Of a stretch of DNA of 41,200 bases, positions 1 to 8,213 are shown one piece after another. This DNA comes from Acidobacteriota bacterium. GTDB lineage: Bacteria > Acidobacteriota > Terriglobia > Bryobacterales > Bryobacteraceae. How positions within the stretch are numbered: position 1 is the first letter of the stretch; each line of letters begins with the position of its first letter. The translations under genes and the position numbers were made by a program. The DNA lies in NCBI GenBank assembly GCA_021787555.1, contig JAJYLS010000006.1, positions 1 through 41,200 of the forward strand. The letters are read 5' to 3'. The notes under the pieces were generated by a model, which was not told the DNA's origin, did no database searches, and saw only the letters and a program-made list of their open reading frames with translations.

Positions 1-792
1 GATCTCCAGCCCCGCCGCGTCGCCCACCGCCATCCAGCCCTCGCCCGCCACGCGGTTGCGCCTCCACGACCCCGTATCCAGCGACGGCAACAAATGACTA
101 TAAAACGACGCGCCCTTCCACGAGATGCCGCGCTCCTGCATAAAGCTCTCCAACCGCTGGCGCAGCGAGCTGGCCGGCACGCCCTTGCCGCAAATCCCGA
201 CTGAGAGGTGCCCGCAGCGGGGAAAGATCCAGATATAGCCCTCAAGCGGCGGCAGGAACTGGATATCGATCCGGGCCTGGTCGCCCGCCACGTAATACCC
301 CAGCGCGGACATCGCGTCCGCCGCGCCAAGCTGCGTGCCCACCTCGCGCAAGGGATTGCGCGCGCCCGTCGCCACGATGCAGAAATCCGCCTCGGCGGTT
401 CCCGCGCTGGTGCGCAGCCGCCAACGCACCCCTCGACGTTCCATCTCGAGCACGCGCGCCTTCTCGATCTCCGCGCCCGCCCGTTCGGCCCGCTCCAGCA
501 GCATGCGGTTCAAGTCGAACCGTGAATAGATCAACAGCGGATCCGGGAGCTTGAGCAGCACCTCGCCCGCGTGGGGCGCCGCCAGCATGGTTTCCGTCAC
601 CAGCCGCTTGGGCGTGGAATTCTCGAGCAGAAACGGATACTGGCTATAGGCTTTATACGTCAGCCCGCCGCCGCAAGGCTTCTCCCATGCCAGCTTTTCG
701 TCGAACAGCAGAACCTGGAGCCCCGCCGACGCGAGTTGCTCCGCGGCAAATGCGCCCGCCGGACCGCCTCCCAGGATCGCTACACGCTTCAT
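1..792 (-). CDS. FAD-dependent oxidoreductase, geranylgeranyl-reductase family (3' part beyond window)
   Basis: Reading in from the left edge on the minus strand gives 264 open codons; the C-terminus lies outside the window. The protein starts MKRVAILGGGPAG, a dinucleotide-binding GxGxxG-type motif at residues 8-13. It has KPCGGG at residues 38-43 and a second FAD-contact motif, GDAAG, near residues 257-261. This motif order is typical of the geranylgeranyl reductase / digeranylgeranylglycerophospholipid reductase group, which saturates isoprenoid chains, and of related flavoprotein monooxygenases. The ATG lies 2 bases after the stop of the upstream lipoprotein gene, so the two are probably co-transcribed. 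The substrate cannot be told from sequence; with hopanoid genes in the same window an isoprenoid substrate is plausible but unproven. Confidence 0.8.
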   Translation of the reverse strand, partial: MKRVAILGGGPAGAFAAEQLASAGLQVLLFDEKLAWEKPCGGGLTYKAYSQYPFLLENSTPKRLVTETMLAAPHAGEVLLKLPDPLLIYSRFDLNRMLLERAERAGAEIEKARVLEMERRGVRWRLRTSAGTAEADFCIVATGARNPLREVGTQLGAADAMSALGYYVAGDQARIDIQFLPPLEGYIWIFPRCGHLSVGICGKGVPASSLRQRLESFMQERGISWKGASFYSHLLPSLDTGSWRRNRVAGEGWMAVGDAAGLEI

Positions 793-794
793 GG

Positions 795-1229
795 TTACTT
801 CTTGACCGGGGGCAACTCCTGCGGCGAGGGCATCGGCGCGCCCCCGTGCGGATTCTCCGTCCCGGGCATTGCGCCGCCCCCGTGCGGGTTGGTCGTTCCC
901 GGCGGCACCGCCCCGCCGCCGTGCGGCGCGCCGCTATCCTGCCGCCCGGTCACCACCCACTTGCCGCTCTTCTGCTCGAGCATGTAGCGCATGCTCATGC
1001 CCTGCGATGCGCTGCCGCCCTTCGGCGTGAACGACACCGTGGCTTCCGCCTGGTTGCCGTTGAATTTCACCGAGGTCACATCCACATTCATGCTCTGCAC
1101 GTTCAGACCCACCTGGGCCAGGTGATCCATGACCCCCTGGCGCACGGCTTCCTGCTTCGGGCCGCGGTTACAAGCGGCGATCGCCAGCGCAGCAAGCGCT
1201 GTCAATACCAAAATTACTGCATTTCGCAC
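795..1229 (-). CDS. Small lipoprotein with PHGGG-repeat tail
   Basis: A 144-residue protein with a short hydrophobic leader ending in a lipobox (I-A-A-C, Cys20), so it is probably lipid-anchored. Residues about 25-95 form a compact domain with alternating hydrophobic residues and a lysine-glycine-lysine-tryptophan stretch, as in small acidobacterial exported proteins. The last 45 residues are low complexity and carry three PHGG(G/A) repeats separated by short Pro/Thr/Met stretches, which could bind metal through histidine. The start is GTG; no Shine-Dalgarno is visible and a TATAAT sits six bases upstream, so the transcript may be leaderless. It is followed after 2 bases by the FAD reductase gene. 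I do not recognise the family beyond this. Confidence 0.75.
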   Translation of the reverse strand: MRNAVILVLTALAALAIAACNRGPKQEAVRQGVMDHLAQVGLNVQSMNVDVTSVKFNGNQAEATVSFTPKGGSASQGMSMRYMLEQKSGKWVVTGRQDSGAPHGGGAVPPGTTNPHGGGAMPGTENPHGGAPMPSPQELPPVKK

Positions 1230-1235
1230 AACTAG

Positions 1236-1241
1236 ATTATA
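1236..1241 (-). promoter_or_regulatory. -10 hexamer TATAAT just before a GTG start
   Basis: On the minus strand TATAAT ends six bases before the GTG of the lipoprotein gene, which puts the expected transcription start on or next to the start codon. No clear -35 is visible. See the finding on leaderless starts. Confidence 0.5.
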
Positions 1242-1370
1242 GCTGTTTCGACCGATTCTTCACCTCTCGCGCCCCCTCCCGCTCCCCACAACATTTTTTA
1301 TCGGCCCCATAGAAAGAATTAAGTTCCGACGATTCCGCACGGATGGCTAAGATTGTCAGTTGGAGGTTTG

Positions 1371-2780
1371 ATGAGTCCGCAAGAAGTATTGGATTTTGCC
1401 AAGAAGAACGACGCCAAACAGCTCGACCTGCGTTTCACCGACATCCCCGGATTGCAGCACCACGTCTGCTATCCCCTGAGCGAGCTGGGCCTGGACAGCT
1501 TTGAAGAGGGCTTCGGTATGGATGGCTCCAGCATCCGCGGCTGGGCCGCCATCCACGAAAGCGACATGCTGCTGATCCCCGACCCGAACACCGCTTTCAT
1601 GGACCCCTTCGCCGAAACCCCCACCCTGGTGATGCTGGGCGACGTCAAGGACCCGGTCACCAAGCAGCGCTACGAGCGCGACCCGCGCTGGATCGCGCAG
1701 AAGGCCGAGCTCTACCTCAACAACACCGGCGTGGCCGACACGGCGTATTTCGGCGCGGAAGCCGAGTTCTTCATCTTCGACAACGTCAGCTTCGACCAGA
1801 ACCAGCACTCCGGCTACTACTTCATCGACGCCGAGGAAGGCCGCTGGAACTCCGGACGGCGCGAGAACAACCTGGGCTACCGGCCGCGCTACAAGGAAGG
1901 CTACTTTCCGGTGCCGCCCACGGACCACTACCAGGACCTGCGCAGCGAGATGGTGCAGACCATGATCAAGTGCGGCATCCACATCGAGTGCCACCACCAT
2001 GAAGTCGCCACCGGCGGGCAGGCGGAGATCGACCAGCGCTTCGACACGCTGGTGAAATCGGCCGACAACATGATGCTGTACAAGTACGTGATCCGCAACG
2101 TGGCGCAGCAGTACGGCAAGACGGTGACCTTCATGCCCAAGCCGCTGTTCGCGGATAACGGCAGCGGAATGCACACGCACCAGAGCCTGTGGAAGGGCGG
2201 CAAGCCGCTGTTCGCGGGCGATTGCTACGCGGGCTTCAGCCAGATGGGGCTGCACTACATCGGCGGGCTTTTGAAGCACGCGCGGGCGCTCTCTGCGATC
2301 ATTGCGCCGACGACCAACAGCTACAAGCGGCTGGTGCCGGGCTACGAGGCGCCGGTGAACCTGGCGTACTCGCGGCGGAACCGTTCGGCGGCGTGCCGCA
2401 TACCGATGTACTCGGCCAGCCCGAAGGCCAAGCGCGTGGAGTTCCGTCCGCCGGATCCGTCGTGCAATCCGTACATGGCGTTCGCGGCCATGATGATGGC
2501 GGGCCTGGATGGCGTGGTGAACAAGCTCAACCCGGGCGAGCCGTTGGACAAGGACATCTACGATCTGTCGCCGGAAGAGATGAAGGCGGTGCCGTCGATG
2601 CCGGGATCTTTGGAAGAAGCGCTCGACTGCCTGGAAGAGGACCACGCGTTCCTGATGCGCGGCGACGTATTCACCGAAGAGCTGATCGAGACCTTCATCG
2701 ACTACAAGCGGCGGAACGAAGCAGATGCCGTACGGTTGCGGCCGCACCCCTACGAGTTCGCATTGTATTACGACATCTAG
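1371..2780 (+). CDS. glnA: Glutamine synthetase type I
   Basis: A 469-residue type I glutamine synthetase; it condenses glutamate and ammonia to glutamine at the expense of ATP in the cytoplasm. Visible family motifs are MDGSSIRGW (50-58), the metal/active-site segment EAEFFIFD (130-137), [14 protein letters not shown] (208-221), [11 protein letters not shown] (264-274), [12 protein letters not shown] (319-330) and NRSAACRIP (337-345). The loop DIYDLSP places Tyr397 exactly where GSI-beta enzymes are adenylylated, so control by a GlnE-type adenylyltransferase is likely. The ATG at 1371 is preferred over an upstream in-frame TTG at 1353 because GGAGG lies at 1362-1366 and the protein then has the usual family length. 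It is monocistronic: a strong terminator follows. Confidence 0.97.
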   Translation: MSPQEVLDFAKKNDAKQLDLRFTDIPGLQHHVCYPLSELGLDSFEEGFGMDGSSIRGWAAIHESDMLLIPDPNTAFMDPFAETPTLVMLGDVKDPVTKQRYERDPRWIAQKAELYLNNTGVADTAYFGAEAEFFIFDNVSFDQNQHSGYYFIDAEEGRWNSGRRENNLGYRPRYKEGYFPVPPTDHYQDLRSEMVQTMIKCGIHIECHHHEVATGGQAEIDQRFDTLVKSADNMMLYKYVIRNVAQQYGKTVTFMPKPLFADNGSGMHTHQSLWKGGKPLFAGDCYAGFSQMGLHYIGGLLKHARALSAIIAPTTNSYKRLVPGYEAPVNLAYSRRNRSAACRIPMYSASPKAKRVEFRPPDPSCNPYMAFAAMMMAGLDGVVNKLNPGEPLDKDIYDLSPEEMKAVPSMPGSLEEALDCLEEDHAFLMRGDVFTEELIETFIDYKRRNEADAVRLRPHPYEFALYYDI

Positions 2781-2803
2781 CGAGCTTTCAGCTATCGGCT
2801 TCA

Positions 2804-2836
2804 GGCTCGCCCGCTTCGCGGGCGGGCCTTTTTTTT
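2804..2836 (+). terminator. Rho-independent terminator of glnA
   Basis: An 11-bp stem (2804-2814 with 2818-2828, one G-T wobble pair) closes a TTC loop and is followed by eight T residues at 2829-2836. It lies 24 bases after the glnA stop. Confidence 0.9.
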
Positions 2837-3060
2837 GTGACATTTCACGCGTGTTCCTATCCGCTTCTCGCGGGCAAACCCTCCACGACAGAAGATCCTA
2901 AATCCCGGCGATAGAAATTATCTATTCGCATCCCGGTCAAAAAAAGGCTACAGTAAACCTGATCCAAGTTGTCGGGGATGCCCGCCTGGTAGCGAGCTTC
3001 CAGTCGTTCTTAAGCTCCGTTTGCTGAAGTTTCAATCCTAATTCAACAAACAGGAGAGTT

Positions 3061-4302
3061 ATGACATTCGACTGGAAGAACCTTGCTGCACTTACACTTT
3101 CTGTGGGGTTAGCGGCGGCGTGCGGGGCGCAGACGGCACCCGTGGATGGCCAGAAGCCCGCCGACGGCGCGGTTCCGGCAGCGGCGCCGGCTCTCTCAGC
3201 GCCCTCGGGTCCGCTGCCCACACCTTCAATTACCGGCCCGCTGGCCGCGCCTCCGCCGGCCATCTTCGACGCGGGCCCCTTCGGCAAACTGGCAGTCAAC
3301 GGCATTCTCGACGGCATGGGGACCTGGACGGGAAATTACATCGCGGGGGATCACGCCGCGAACGCGGCCCTGAGCAACGGCCAGATATTCCTGCAAAAGA
3401 CCGACGGCTGGTTTCAATTCTACTTACAGGCCGGAGCCTACGACTTGCCCGCCCTGGGAGCGCCGTTTCTGGCGACGGACAAGACCATGACGGACTTGTA
3501 CGGACCGGTGCCGGTCGCGTTCGTAAAGTTACAGGCGGCGAAGAATACCTCTATTGAAATCGGCTCGCTGCCCACGCTGATCGGGGCCGAGTATACCTTC
3601 ACCTTCGAGAACATGAATATCGACCGCGGGTTGCTGTGGAACCAGGAAAACGCGGTGAACCGGGGGGTTCAGATCAACCAGACGATCGGTAAGTTTACAG
3701 CCTCACTAAGCTGGAACGACGGTTTCTATTCCGACCGCTTCACGTGGCTGAGCGGTTCGCTGGCTTATACCAAAGGCGCGCATAGCCTGGCATTCGTAGC
3801 CGGGGGTAACTACAACCAGACGGCTTTCCAGACTGTCGCCACGCCGGTGCAGAACAATAGCAGCATTTACAACGTGATTTACACGTACAGTAAGGGCTCC
3901 TGGATTGTCCAACCTTATTTCCAATACACCAACGTGCCGGGCACCGAGGCCATCGGGGTGGTGAGGGGGGCTTCCACCACCGGCGGAGCGATCCTGGTGA
4001 ACCACACGTTCAAGCACGGCTTCTCGCTTCCGTTCCGCTGGGAATATATCGCGAGCTCGGGATCGGCGGCGGAGAATGCCGTGAACCTGATGTACGGCCC
4101 GGGAAGTTCGGCGACCTCGTTCACGGTCACGCCCACGTTCCAGTATGGCGGCTTCTTCGTGCGCGGCGATTTGGCCTTTGTGCATGCCATGAACATCACG
4201 CCCGGCGACGCCTTCGGCCGGTTGGGTATGGCCGCCAATCAGCCCCACGCCGCGGCGGAAATCGGATTCATGTTCGGAAACAACATGGCGGAAAAAAGGT
4301 AA
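3061..4302 (+). CDS. Outer-membrane beta-barrel porin (OmpL/BBP2-like)
   Basis: A 413-residue protein with an N-terminal signal peptide (charged start, hydrophobic core, likely cut near residues 20-24 by AAACGAQ). A Pro/Ala-rich linker follows to about residue 68. The rest consists of alternating polar/hydrophobic strands rich in Gly, Asn, Tyr and Phe with aromatic girdles (for example WFQFYLQAGAYDLP), ending MFGNN. That pattern fits a 14-18 strand outer-membrane barrel of the BBP2/OmpL-like porin group common in Acidobacteriota, for small-solute uptake. AGGAGA at 3052-3057 sets the start. It stands alone between the glnA terminator and the convergent reductase gene. The substrate is unknown; next to glnA and a nitrite/sulfite reductase an anion or nitrogen compound is only a guess. 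Confidence 0.8.
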   Translation: MTFDWKNLAALTLSVGLAAACGAQTAPVDGQKPADGAVPAAAPALSAPSGPLPTPSITGPLAAPPPAIFDAGPFGKLAVNGILDGMGTWTGNYIAGDHAANAALSNGQIFLQKTDGWFQFYLQAGAYDLPALGAPFLATDKTMTDLYGPVPVAFVKLQAAKNTSIEIGSLPTLIGAEYTFTFENMNIDRGLLWNQENAVNRGVQINQTIGKFTASLSWNDGFYSDRFTWLSGSLAYTKGAHSLAFVAGGNYNQTAFQTVATPVQNNSSIYNVIYTYSKGSWIVQPYFQYTNVPGTEAIGVVRGASTTGGAILVNHTFKHGFSLPFRWEYIASSGSAAENAVNLMYGPGSSATSFTVTPTFQYGGFFVRGDLAFVHAMNITPGDAFGRLGMAANQPHAAAEIGFMFGNNMAEKR

Positions 4303-4418
4303 GTCCATCGGCATCGCTTTCGCGCGAGACGATACGGCGCGCGGCGGCGTCTCCACGGATGCCGTGCATTGGAAAGCGCGCATGGTATTACGGAAGCGCG
4401 GCGCGCCGATGGTGGAAG

Positions 4419-4571
4419 ATGGGAATAGAGAGTCCTGCCGAAGTGACGCCATGCCCGGAAAAGGCGGCATGGGGATCGGACGCCGTCCTGAAGAAGTACG
4501 CGAAGAAACTGCTGCCGAAGCCGCAAGAGCACTTACACATGGCCGAGCAGATTCAGGCGAAGCTGACTTAG
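4419..4571 (+). CDS. Possible 50-residue ORF, unknown
   Basis: In the 265-base gap between the porin and the reductase gene an ORF starting at ATG 4419 (or 4359) ends at 4571, overlapping the stop of the convergent reductase by 4 bases. Its second half uses G/C-ending codons like neighbouring real genes and encodes a lysine-rich helical stretch (LKKYAKKLLPKPQEHLH). No Shine-Dalgarno is evident. It may be a small protein, the relic of a larger gene, or chance; I recognise no family. Confidence 0.25.
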   Translation: MGIESPAEVTPCPEKAAWGSDAVLKKYAKKLLPKPQEHLHMAEQIQAKLT

Positions 4572-6367
4572 GCGGCGCACTCGCTGCGCCCGAGTTGGAG
4601 CGAGAAGGGCTGGTCGTCGCCCCAGTCCTGGTAGAGCTCGGGGAAGAGCTCGGCCGGTTTGGCGAGGTCGCCGGTGAGCGTGCGGAAAGTTTCCACCTTG
4701 TGCCGCAGGACGTACTGGCGGAAGGTTTCGGCCGGGAGCCGATGTTCGAGGAAGTGGTCGAGCACGCGCGCGACCGCCTCGGGCGCGAGCCGCGCCGGCA
4801 CGCTCTGCACGGCCAGACCGAAGCGCATGACGCCCTCTTCGTCGTAGCCGCCGCCGAGCAGCATCTGGTAGTAGGGCACCAGGTTGCCGCCCAGCTTGCG
4901 CGCGTTGCCGTAAAACCCGATGTCGCCGATCCAGTGATGGCCGCAGGCGTTGGGGCAGCCACTGACCTTGATGGTGAGCTGCCTCACGCGCGCGTCGTCG
5001 TAGCGCGCCACGACCTCTTGCAGCGCCGCGCCCAGGTTCATGGTTTTGGTGAGGGCCAAGTTGCAGGAGTAGGCGCCCGGGCAGGTGACCACGTCGTCGA
5101 TCTGCCGCGCGCCGGCTCCGCCCAGGCCGACCTCGCGCAGGGCCGCGTGCACCTGCGGCAGCCGGCCCAGGGGGATGAACGCCAGCACCAGGTTCTGATC
5201 CGTGGTGACACGCGCCAGGCCGTCGCCCGCGGTCGCGGCGATGCGCGCGATCCCGCGCAGTTGCACAGCGGTCAAATTGCCCTGATCGACGCGCACGATC
5301 ACCGCGGCGTAGCCGGTCTGTTTTTGTTCCACGACGTTGGTTTCGAGCCAGGCGTCGTAGGGTGGGGCGCCGCTCGGGGGCGCGCCTCCTTCCGTGCGAT
5401 TCAGGACCGGAAGCAGCGCACCGCTGCCCAGCGGCTGGGGCATGGACCGGTAGCCGCCGAAGCCTTCCGGCACGCGCTCGGGCCACTCAATGCCGCCGTT
5501 CGCCAGAATGTCCGCGTATTGTTTTTCGATCTGCTCCTTCAGCCAGGCGAAGCCGCGCTCGCGAAGCACGAATTTCAGGCGCGCCTTGTACTTGTTCTGC
5601 CGGTTGCCGTAGCGGTTGAAAACGCGGACTACGGCCTCGATGCGGTTCAACAGGCGCTCTTCAGGAAGAAATTCGTCGAGAAGCTGCGCTTCGGTGGGCA
5701 GGGGGCCCAGGCCGCCGCCAATCACCACGCGAAAGCCGCGCCGGCCGCCGCGGACGGCCGCGTGCAGCCCGATATCGTTCACCGCGCCCGCGACGCAATC
5801 GTGGCCCGAGCAGCCGTCGAAGGCGATCTTGAATTTGCGCGGGAGATTGCCGGTGAGGTCCTTGCGCAGCAGGGCGTAGGCTACGCGCTGGGCGTAGGGC
5901 CGCACATCGAAAACCTCACCCTGCGTGAGCCCCGACCACGGGCAGGCGGTCACGTTGCGCACCGTGTTGTAGCAGGCCTCGCGGTTGGTCAGGCCCACGT
6001 CCGCCAGCAGGTGCATCAGGCTGGCCACCTCGCGCAGCGGCACGAAGTGGTATTGGATGTTCTGCCGGGTGGTGATGTGGCCCTCACCGCCGCCGAACTC
6101 TTCCGCGACTCGGGCAAGCTGCTCGACCTGGGGCGCCGTCAGGAGGCCGCCGGGAATCTTGCAGCGCACCATCTGGACGCCCGGCTGGCGCTGGCCGTAG
6201 ATGCCGTGCTTGAGCCGGAAGGGGCGGAAATCGTCCTCGGGAATCTTGCCGGCGAGGAATTCCTCGGCCTTCTGCCGGAAGGTCTCGATTTCCTGGCGGA
6301 CGATGCTATCGTATTGAAGGTTAAAGGCTTGCGTTTCGGAAAGCGGGTTTTCGATGAGTGCCTGCAT
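4568..6367 (-). CDS. Siroheme/4Fe-4S nitrite or sulfite reductase (ferredoxin type)
   Basis: A 599-residue member of the nitrite/sulfite reductase family, which carries out six-electron reduction of nitrite to ammonia or sulfite to sulfide using coupled siroheme and 4Fe-4S centres. It contains two ferredoxin-like half domains and two siroheme domains. Cluster and siroheme ligands are Cys429 and Cys435 (CPGAYSC) and Cys471 and Cys475 (CPNAC). The siroheme-contact segment DGCSGHDC is near 184-191 and the arginine-rich GHITTRQN segment at 96-103. The length fits ferredoxin- rather than NADPH-dependent enzymes. Nitrite versus sulfite cannot be decided: the nearby rhodanese favours sulfur, glnA favours nitrogen. 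It has its own promoter with a tandem repeat in the leader. Confidence 0.9.
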   Translation of the reverse strand: MQALIENPLSETQAFNLQYDSIVRQEIETFRQKAEEFLAGKIPEDDFRPFRLKHGIYGQRQPGVQMVRCKIPGGLLTAPQVEQLARVAEEFGGGEGHITTRQNIQYHFVPLREVASLMHLLADVGLTNREACYNTVRNVTACPWSGLTQGEVFDVRPYAQRVAYALLRKDLTGNLPRKFKIAFDGCSGHDCVAGAVNDIGLHAAVRGGRRGFRVVIGGGLGPLPTEAQLLDEFLPEERLLNRIEAVVRVFNRYGNRQNKYKARLKFVLRERGFAWLKEQIEKQYADILANGGIEWPERVPEGFGGYRSMPQPLGSGALLPVLNRTEGGAPPSGAPPYDAWLETNVVEQKQTGYAAVIVRVDQGNLTAVQLRGIARIAATAGDGLARVTTDQNLVLAFIPLGRLPQVHAALREVGLGGAGARQIDDVVTCPGAYSCNLALTKTMNLGAALQEVVARYDDARVRQLTIKVSGCPNACGHHWIGDIGFYGNARKLGGNLVPYYQMLLGGGYDEEGVMRFGLAVQSVPARLAPEAVARVLDHFLEHRLPAETFRQYVLRHKVETFRTLTGDLAKPAELFPELYQDWGDDQPFSLQLGRSECAA

Positions 6368-6410
6368 AATATCCTATTCTCAGTAGAGATTCAATCACCT
6401 AATATCCTAT
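6367..6410 (-). repeat. Two 11-bp direct repeats in the reductase leader
   Basis: ATAGGATATTA (minus strand) occurs at 6367-6377, overlapping the reductase start codon, and again at 6400-6410. The copies are offset by 33 bp, close to three helical turns. Each copy is also followed or overlapped by an AATCTCTA-like stretch. This spacing suits an operator pair on one DNA face or a duplicated promoter element; no regulator can be named. Confidence 0.45.
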
Positions 6411-6414
6411 AGAG

Positions 6415-6441
6415 ATTATACTATTTGGACTGAAGATGCAA
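6415..6441 (-). promoter_or_regulatory. Predicted sigma70-type promoter of the nitrite/sulfite reductase gene
   Basis: On the minus strand TTGCAT (6436-6441) and TATAAT (6415-6420) are separated by 15 bp (16 bp if CTTGCA is used), giving a leader of roughly 40 nt that contains the direct repeats. Confidence 0.5.
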
Positions 6442-6503
6442 GCGAAAAAGGAGGCAAGTAGAGCGGTGGGATTTTCACGGACGGTGGGAGGATCTGGAGA
6501 GTG

Positions 6504-6531
6504 GCCGGCCTCCGGAGCGCCAGAGGCCGGC
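6504..6531 (-). terminator. Hairpin after the DUF5818-like gene
   Basis: A perfect 9-bp stem (6504-6512 with 6523-6531) with a 10-base loop lies about 12 bases past the stop of the exported-protein gene. No T-tract follows, so it may instead stabilise the mRNA 3' end. Confidence 0.4.
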
Positions 6532-6542
6532 TCCGGACGATG

Positions 6543-6833
6543 TTACATTTTGACGCTTTGGACCGAGATGGTGTCGCCGTTCAGCGTGCCGTCAATCGTG
6601 ACTTTCTGGGCGATGTGCGATTTAACCTTGGACTGGTCGGCAATCTGGTAGACCTTGCCGTCTTCGGTGGCCAGCACCAGCTTGGCGCCGTGCCTCAGGC
6701 ACCCCTCGGTGCACTGCTGGTTGGTCCACATAGCTTTCTTCGATGCGCAGTTCGAGTCCACGATGTACCCGGTATATTGCCCAGCCAAGGCGGAAATGGC
6801 GCCCAGCAACAGCACGGGCAGAAGCTTCTTCAT
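6543..6833 (-). CDS. Small exported protein, DUF5818-like
   Basis: A 96-residue protein starting MKKLLPVLLLG with a signal peptide cut near SALAG. The mature part has TGYIVDSNCASK, CTEGCLRHGAKLVL, DGKVYQIAD and a C-terminal VTIDGTLNGDTISVQSV stretch. This pattern (an N-terminal GYIxDSxC, a CxxxC pair, then a beta-rich end) matches small acidobacterial exported proteins grouped as DUF5818. The three conserved cysteines may form a disulfide or bind metal; function is unknown. The ATG at 6831-6833 is chosen over one 33 bases upstream because GAGGAGGGG lies just before it and the signal peptide then starts properly. Confidence 0.75.
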   Translation of the reverse strand: MKKLLPVLLLGAISALAGQYTGYIVDSNCASKKAMWTNQQCTEGCLRHGAKLVLATEDGKVYQIADQSKVKSHIAQKVTIDGTLNGDTISVQSVKM

Positions 6834-6947
6834 AATGCACCCCTCCTCTGAGTGACAGTTCAGCAATGACTATACCCCACAAGGTGGGGTGGCCGCAACC
6901 GGGGGATGTAAACATAGGGCGGAACGATCACCCGTGGGCCATAATCT

Positions 6948-6956
6948 TGGTATACT
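6948..6956 (+). promoter_or_regulatory. Predicted extended -10 promoter of the rhodanese gene
   Basis: TGGTATACT at 6948-6956 is an extended -10 element (TGn plus TATACT). Transcription would start near 6963, just before the AAGGAG at 6965-6970. No -35 is visible. Confidence 0.45.
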
Positions 6957-6979
6957 TGATCGACAAGGAGTAGATCCAA

Positions 6980-7843
6980 ATGCGGCAGTATGCACACCCG
7001 GAAGCGCTGGTGTCTATAGACTGGGTAGTGGCGCATGCCACGGATAAGAACGTGCGCGTGGCCGAAGTGGATGTGGACACAAGAGCTTACGACGAAGGAC
7101 ATGTCCCCGGTGCGATTGCGTGGGCGTGGAACACCCAGCTATGCGACACGGTGCGGCGGGACATTTTATCTAAAGGACAATTCGAGGAACTGATGGCGTC
7201 GTCGGGCATCACGCCCGATACCACGCTGGTAATTTACGGCGACAACAACAACTGGTTCGCGGCCTGGGCGTTCTGGCAGGCCAAAATCTACGGCCACCGC
7301 GAGGTCCGGCTGATGAACGGCGGGCGGAAGAAGTGGCTGGCGGAAGGGCGCGAGCTTTCCACCACTGTCCCGCCGGTCCAGCGCACCAACTACAGAGCCA
7401 GGGAAGCGGACCTGTCGATCCGCGCGTTTCTGCCGATGGTGCAGGAGGCGTATGCCAGCCGCACGGCGGCGACGGTAGACGTGCGCAGCCCGCAGGAATA
7501 CACCGGCGAGATTCTCGCGCCTCCGGGACTGCCGGAGACGTGCCAGCGCGGCGGCCACATTCCAGGCGCGCGCAACATCCCGTGGGGGAAGGCGTGCAAC
7601 AACGACGGCACGTTCAAACCGGCGGAAGAGTTGGAGCAGATCTACGGCGCGGAAGGAATCGATGGCAGCCAGCCGGTGATCGCCTATTGCCGCATCGGCG
7701 AGCGGTCCAGCCACACCTGGTTCGTGCTGACGTACCTGCTGGGCTTCGAGAAAGTGACCAACTACGACGGCTCGTGGACCGAATGGGGCAACCTGGTCGG
7801 CGTGCCGGTGGAACGGGGGGCGGCGGCAACCGCGCGCGGATGA
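6980..7843 (+). CDS. Thiosulfate/3-mercaptopyruvate sulfurtransferase (tandem rhodanese)
   Basis: A 287-residue cytoplasmic protein with two rhodanese domains. The N-terminal one (about 8-125) is inactive; the C-terminal one (about 145-280) carries the active-site loop AYCRIGERS with Cys237. The CRxGxR loop is the form seen in thiosulfate sulfurtransferases, which move sulfane sulfur from thiosulfate to cyanide or thiol acceptors. Domain signatures include AYDEGHVPGAIAW (37-49) and RGGHIPGARNIPW (190-202). The start ATG has AAGGAG nine bases upstream. The stop overlaps the start of a small downstream gene (ATGA), so the two are translationally coupled. Confidence 0.92.
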   Translation: MRQYAHPEALVSIDWVVAHATDKNVRVAEVDVDTRAYDEGHVPGAIAWAWNTQLCDTVRRDILSKGQFEELMASSGITPDTTLVIYGDNNNWFAAWAFWQAKIYGHREVRLMNGGRKKWLAEGRELSTTVPPVQRTNYRAREADLSIRAFLPMVQEAYASRTAATVDVRSPQEYTGEILAPPGLPETCQRGGHIPGARNIPWGKACNNDGTFKPAEELEQIYGAEGIDGSQPVIAYCRIGERSSHTWFVLTYLLGFEKVTNYDGSWTEWGNLVGVPVERGAAATARG

Positions 7844-8067
7844 CTATGAAGGCCGAAGAATATCAGGAGCGGAAAACCGCGGTTGCGGGCTGGCCGGTCA
7901 AGCTGGCCAGCTACCGCCTGGGCACGACGTGGCATTCCAAAGCGGACAACGTTTCGCCCGGCGCCGCGCTGGCGCGGACCACGGGCGTGACGCGGCAGGA
8001 AGCGGAAGACAGAGCGCTCCAGCGCGCGGAAGAGTTGCTGGGCCGGACCAGGCGGAACGAAATCTAG
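7840..8067 (+). CDS. 75-residue conserved hypothetical coupled to the rhodanese
   Basis: ATG at 7840 overlaps the rhodanese stop by four bases and no separate promoter is seen, so expression depends on the rhodanese mRNA. The product is small, soluble and charged, with a central strand-like WPVKLASYRLGTTWHSKADN and a C-terminal amphipathic helix rich in Glu, Ala and Arg. It has no cysteine, so it is not itself a sulfur carrier by persulfide. I do not recognise a named family; its coupling suggests a role with the sulfurtransferase. Confidence 0.65.
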   Translation: MTMKAEEYQERKTAVAGWPVKLASYRLGTTWHSKADNVSPGAALARTTGVTRQEAEDRALQRAEELLGRTRRNEI

Positions 8068-8213
8068 CGGGCGAGGGCAAGCCCCGCATCGTTCAGCAGA
8101 CCGATCCCGGCACTGCTGAGCGGGTTGCCGCCTTGGTCAAGGACCGTGATGCGCCCTTGCCTTTGTCGGGCAACCACCGTCGAGTTCGGCTTGCCCGGCG
8201 CCTCTGGTTGGCC
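8064..8213 (-). other. Open in-frame extension beyond the stop of the membrane-protein gene
   Basis: After the TAA of the upstream gene (8214-8216) the same frame stays open for 49 codons. It encodes a peptide that reads like a protein end (KPNSTVVAR, GRITVLDQGGNPLSSAGIGL) and stops with a TAG that overlaps the convergent 75-residue gene. It may be a nonsense-truncated C-terminus, the relic of another gene, or chance. Confidence 0.3.

Noticed and set aside
1356-2843. Long open frame antisense to glnA
   Set aside because: It mirrors glnA in a GC-rich genome and yields a His/Val/Arg-rich product without family features.
2781-3060. Riboswitch or small RNA between glnA and the porin
   Set aside because: Apart from the glnA terminator no conserved RNA motif could be recognised.
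4364-6412. Long open frame antisense to the nitrite/sulfite reductase
   Set aside because: Complementary-strand artefact; the opposite strand has the siroheme cysteines and a proper promoter.
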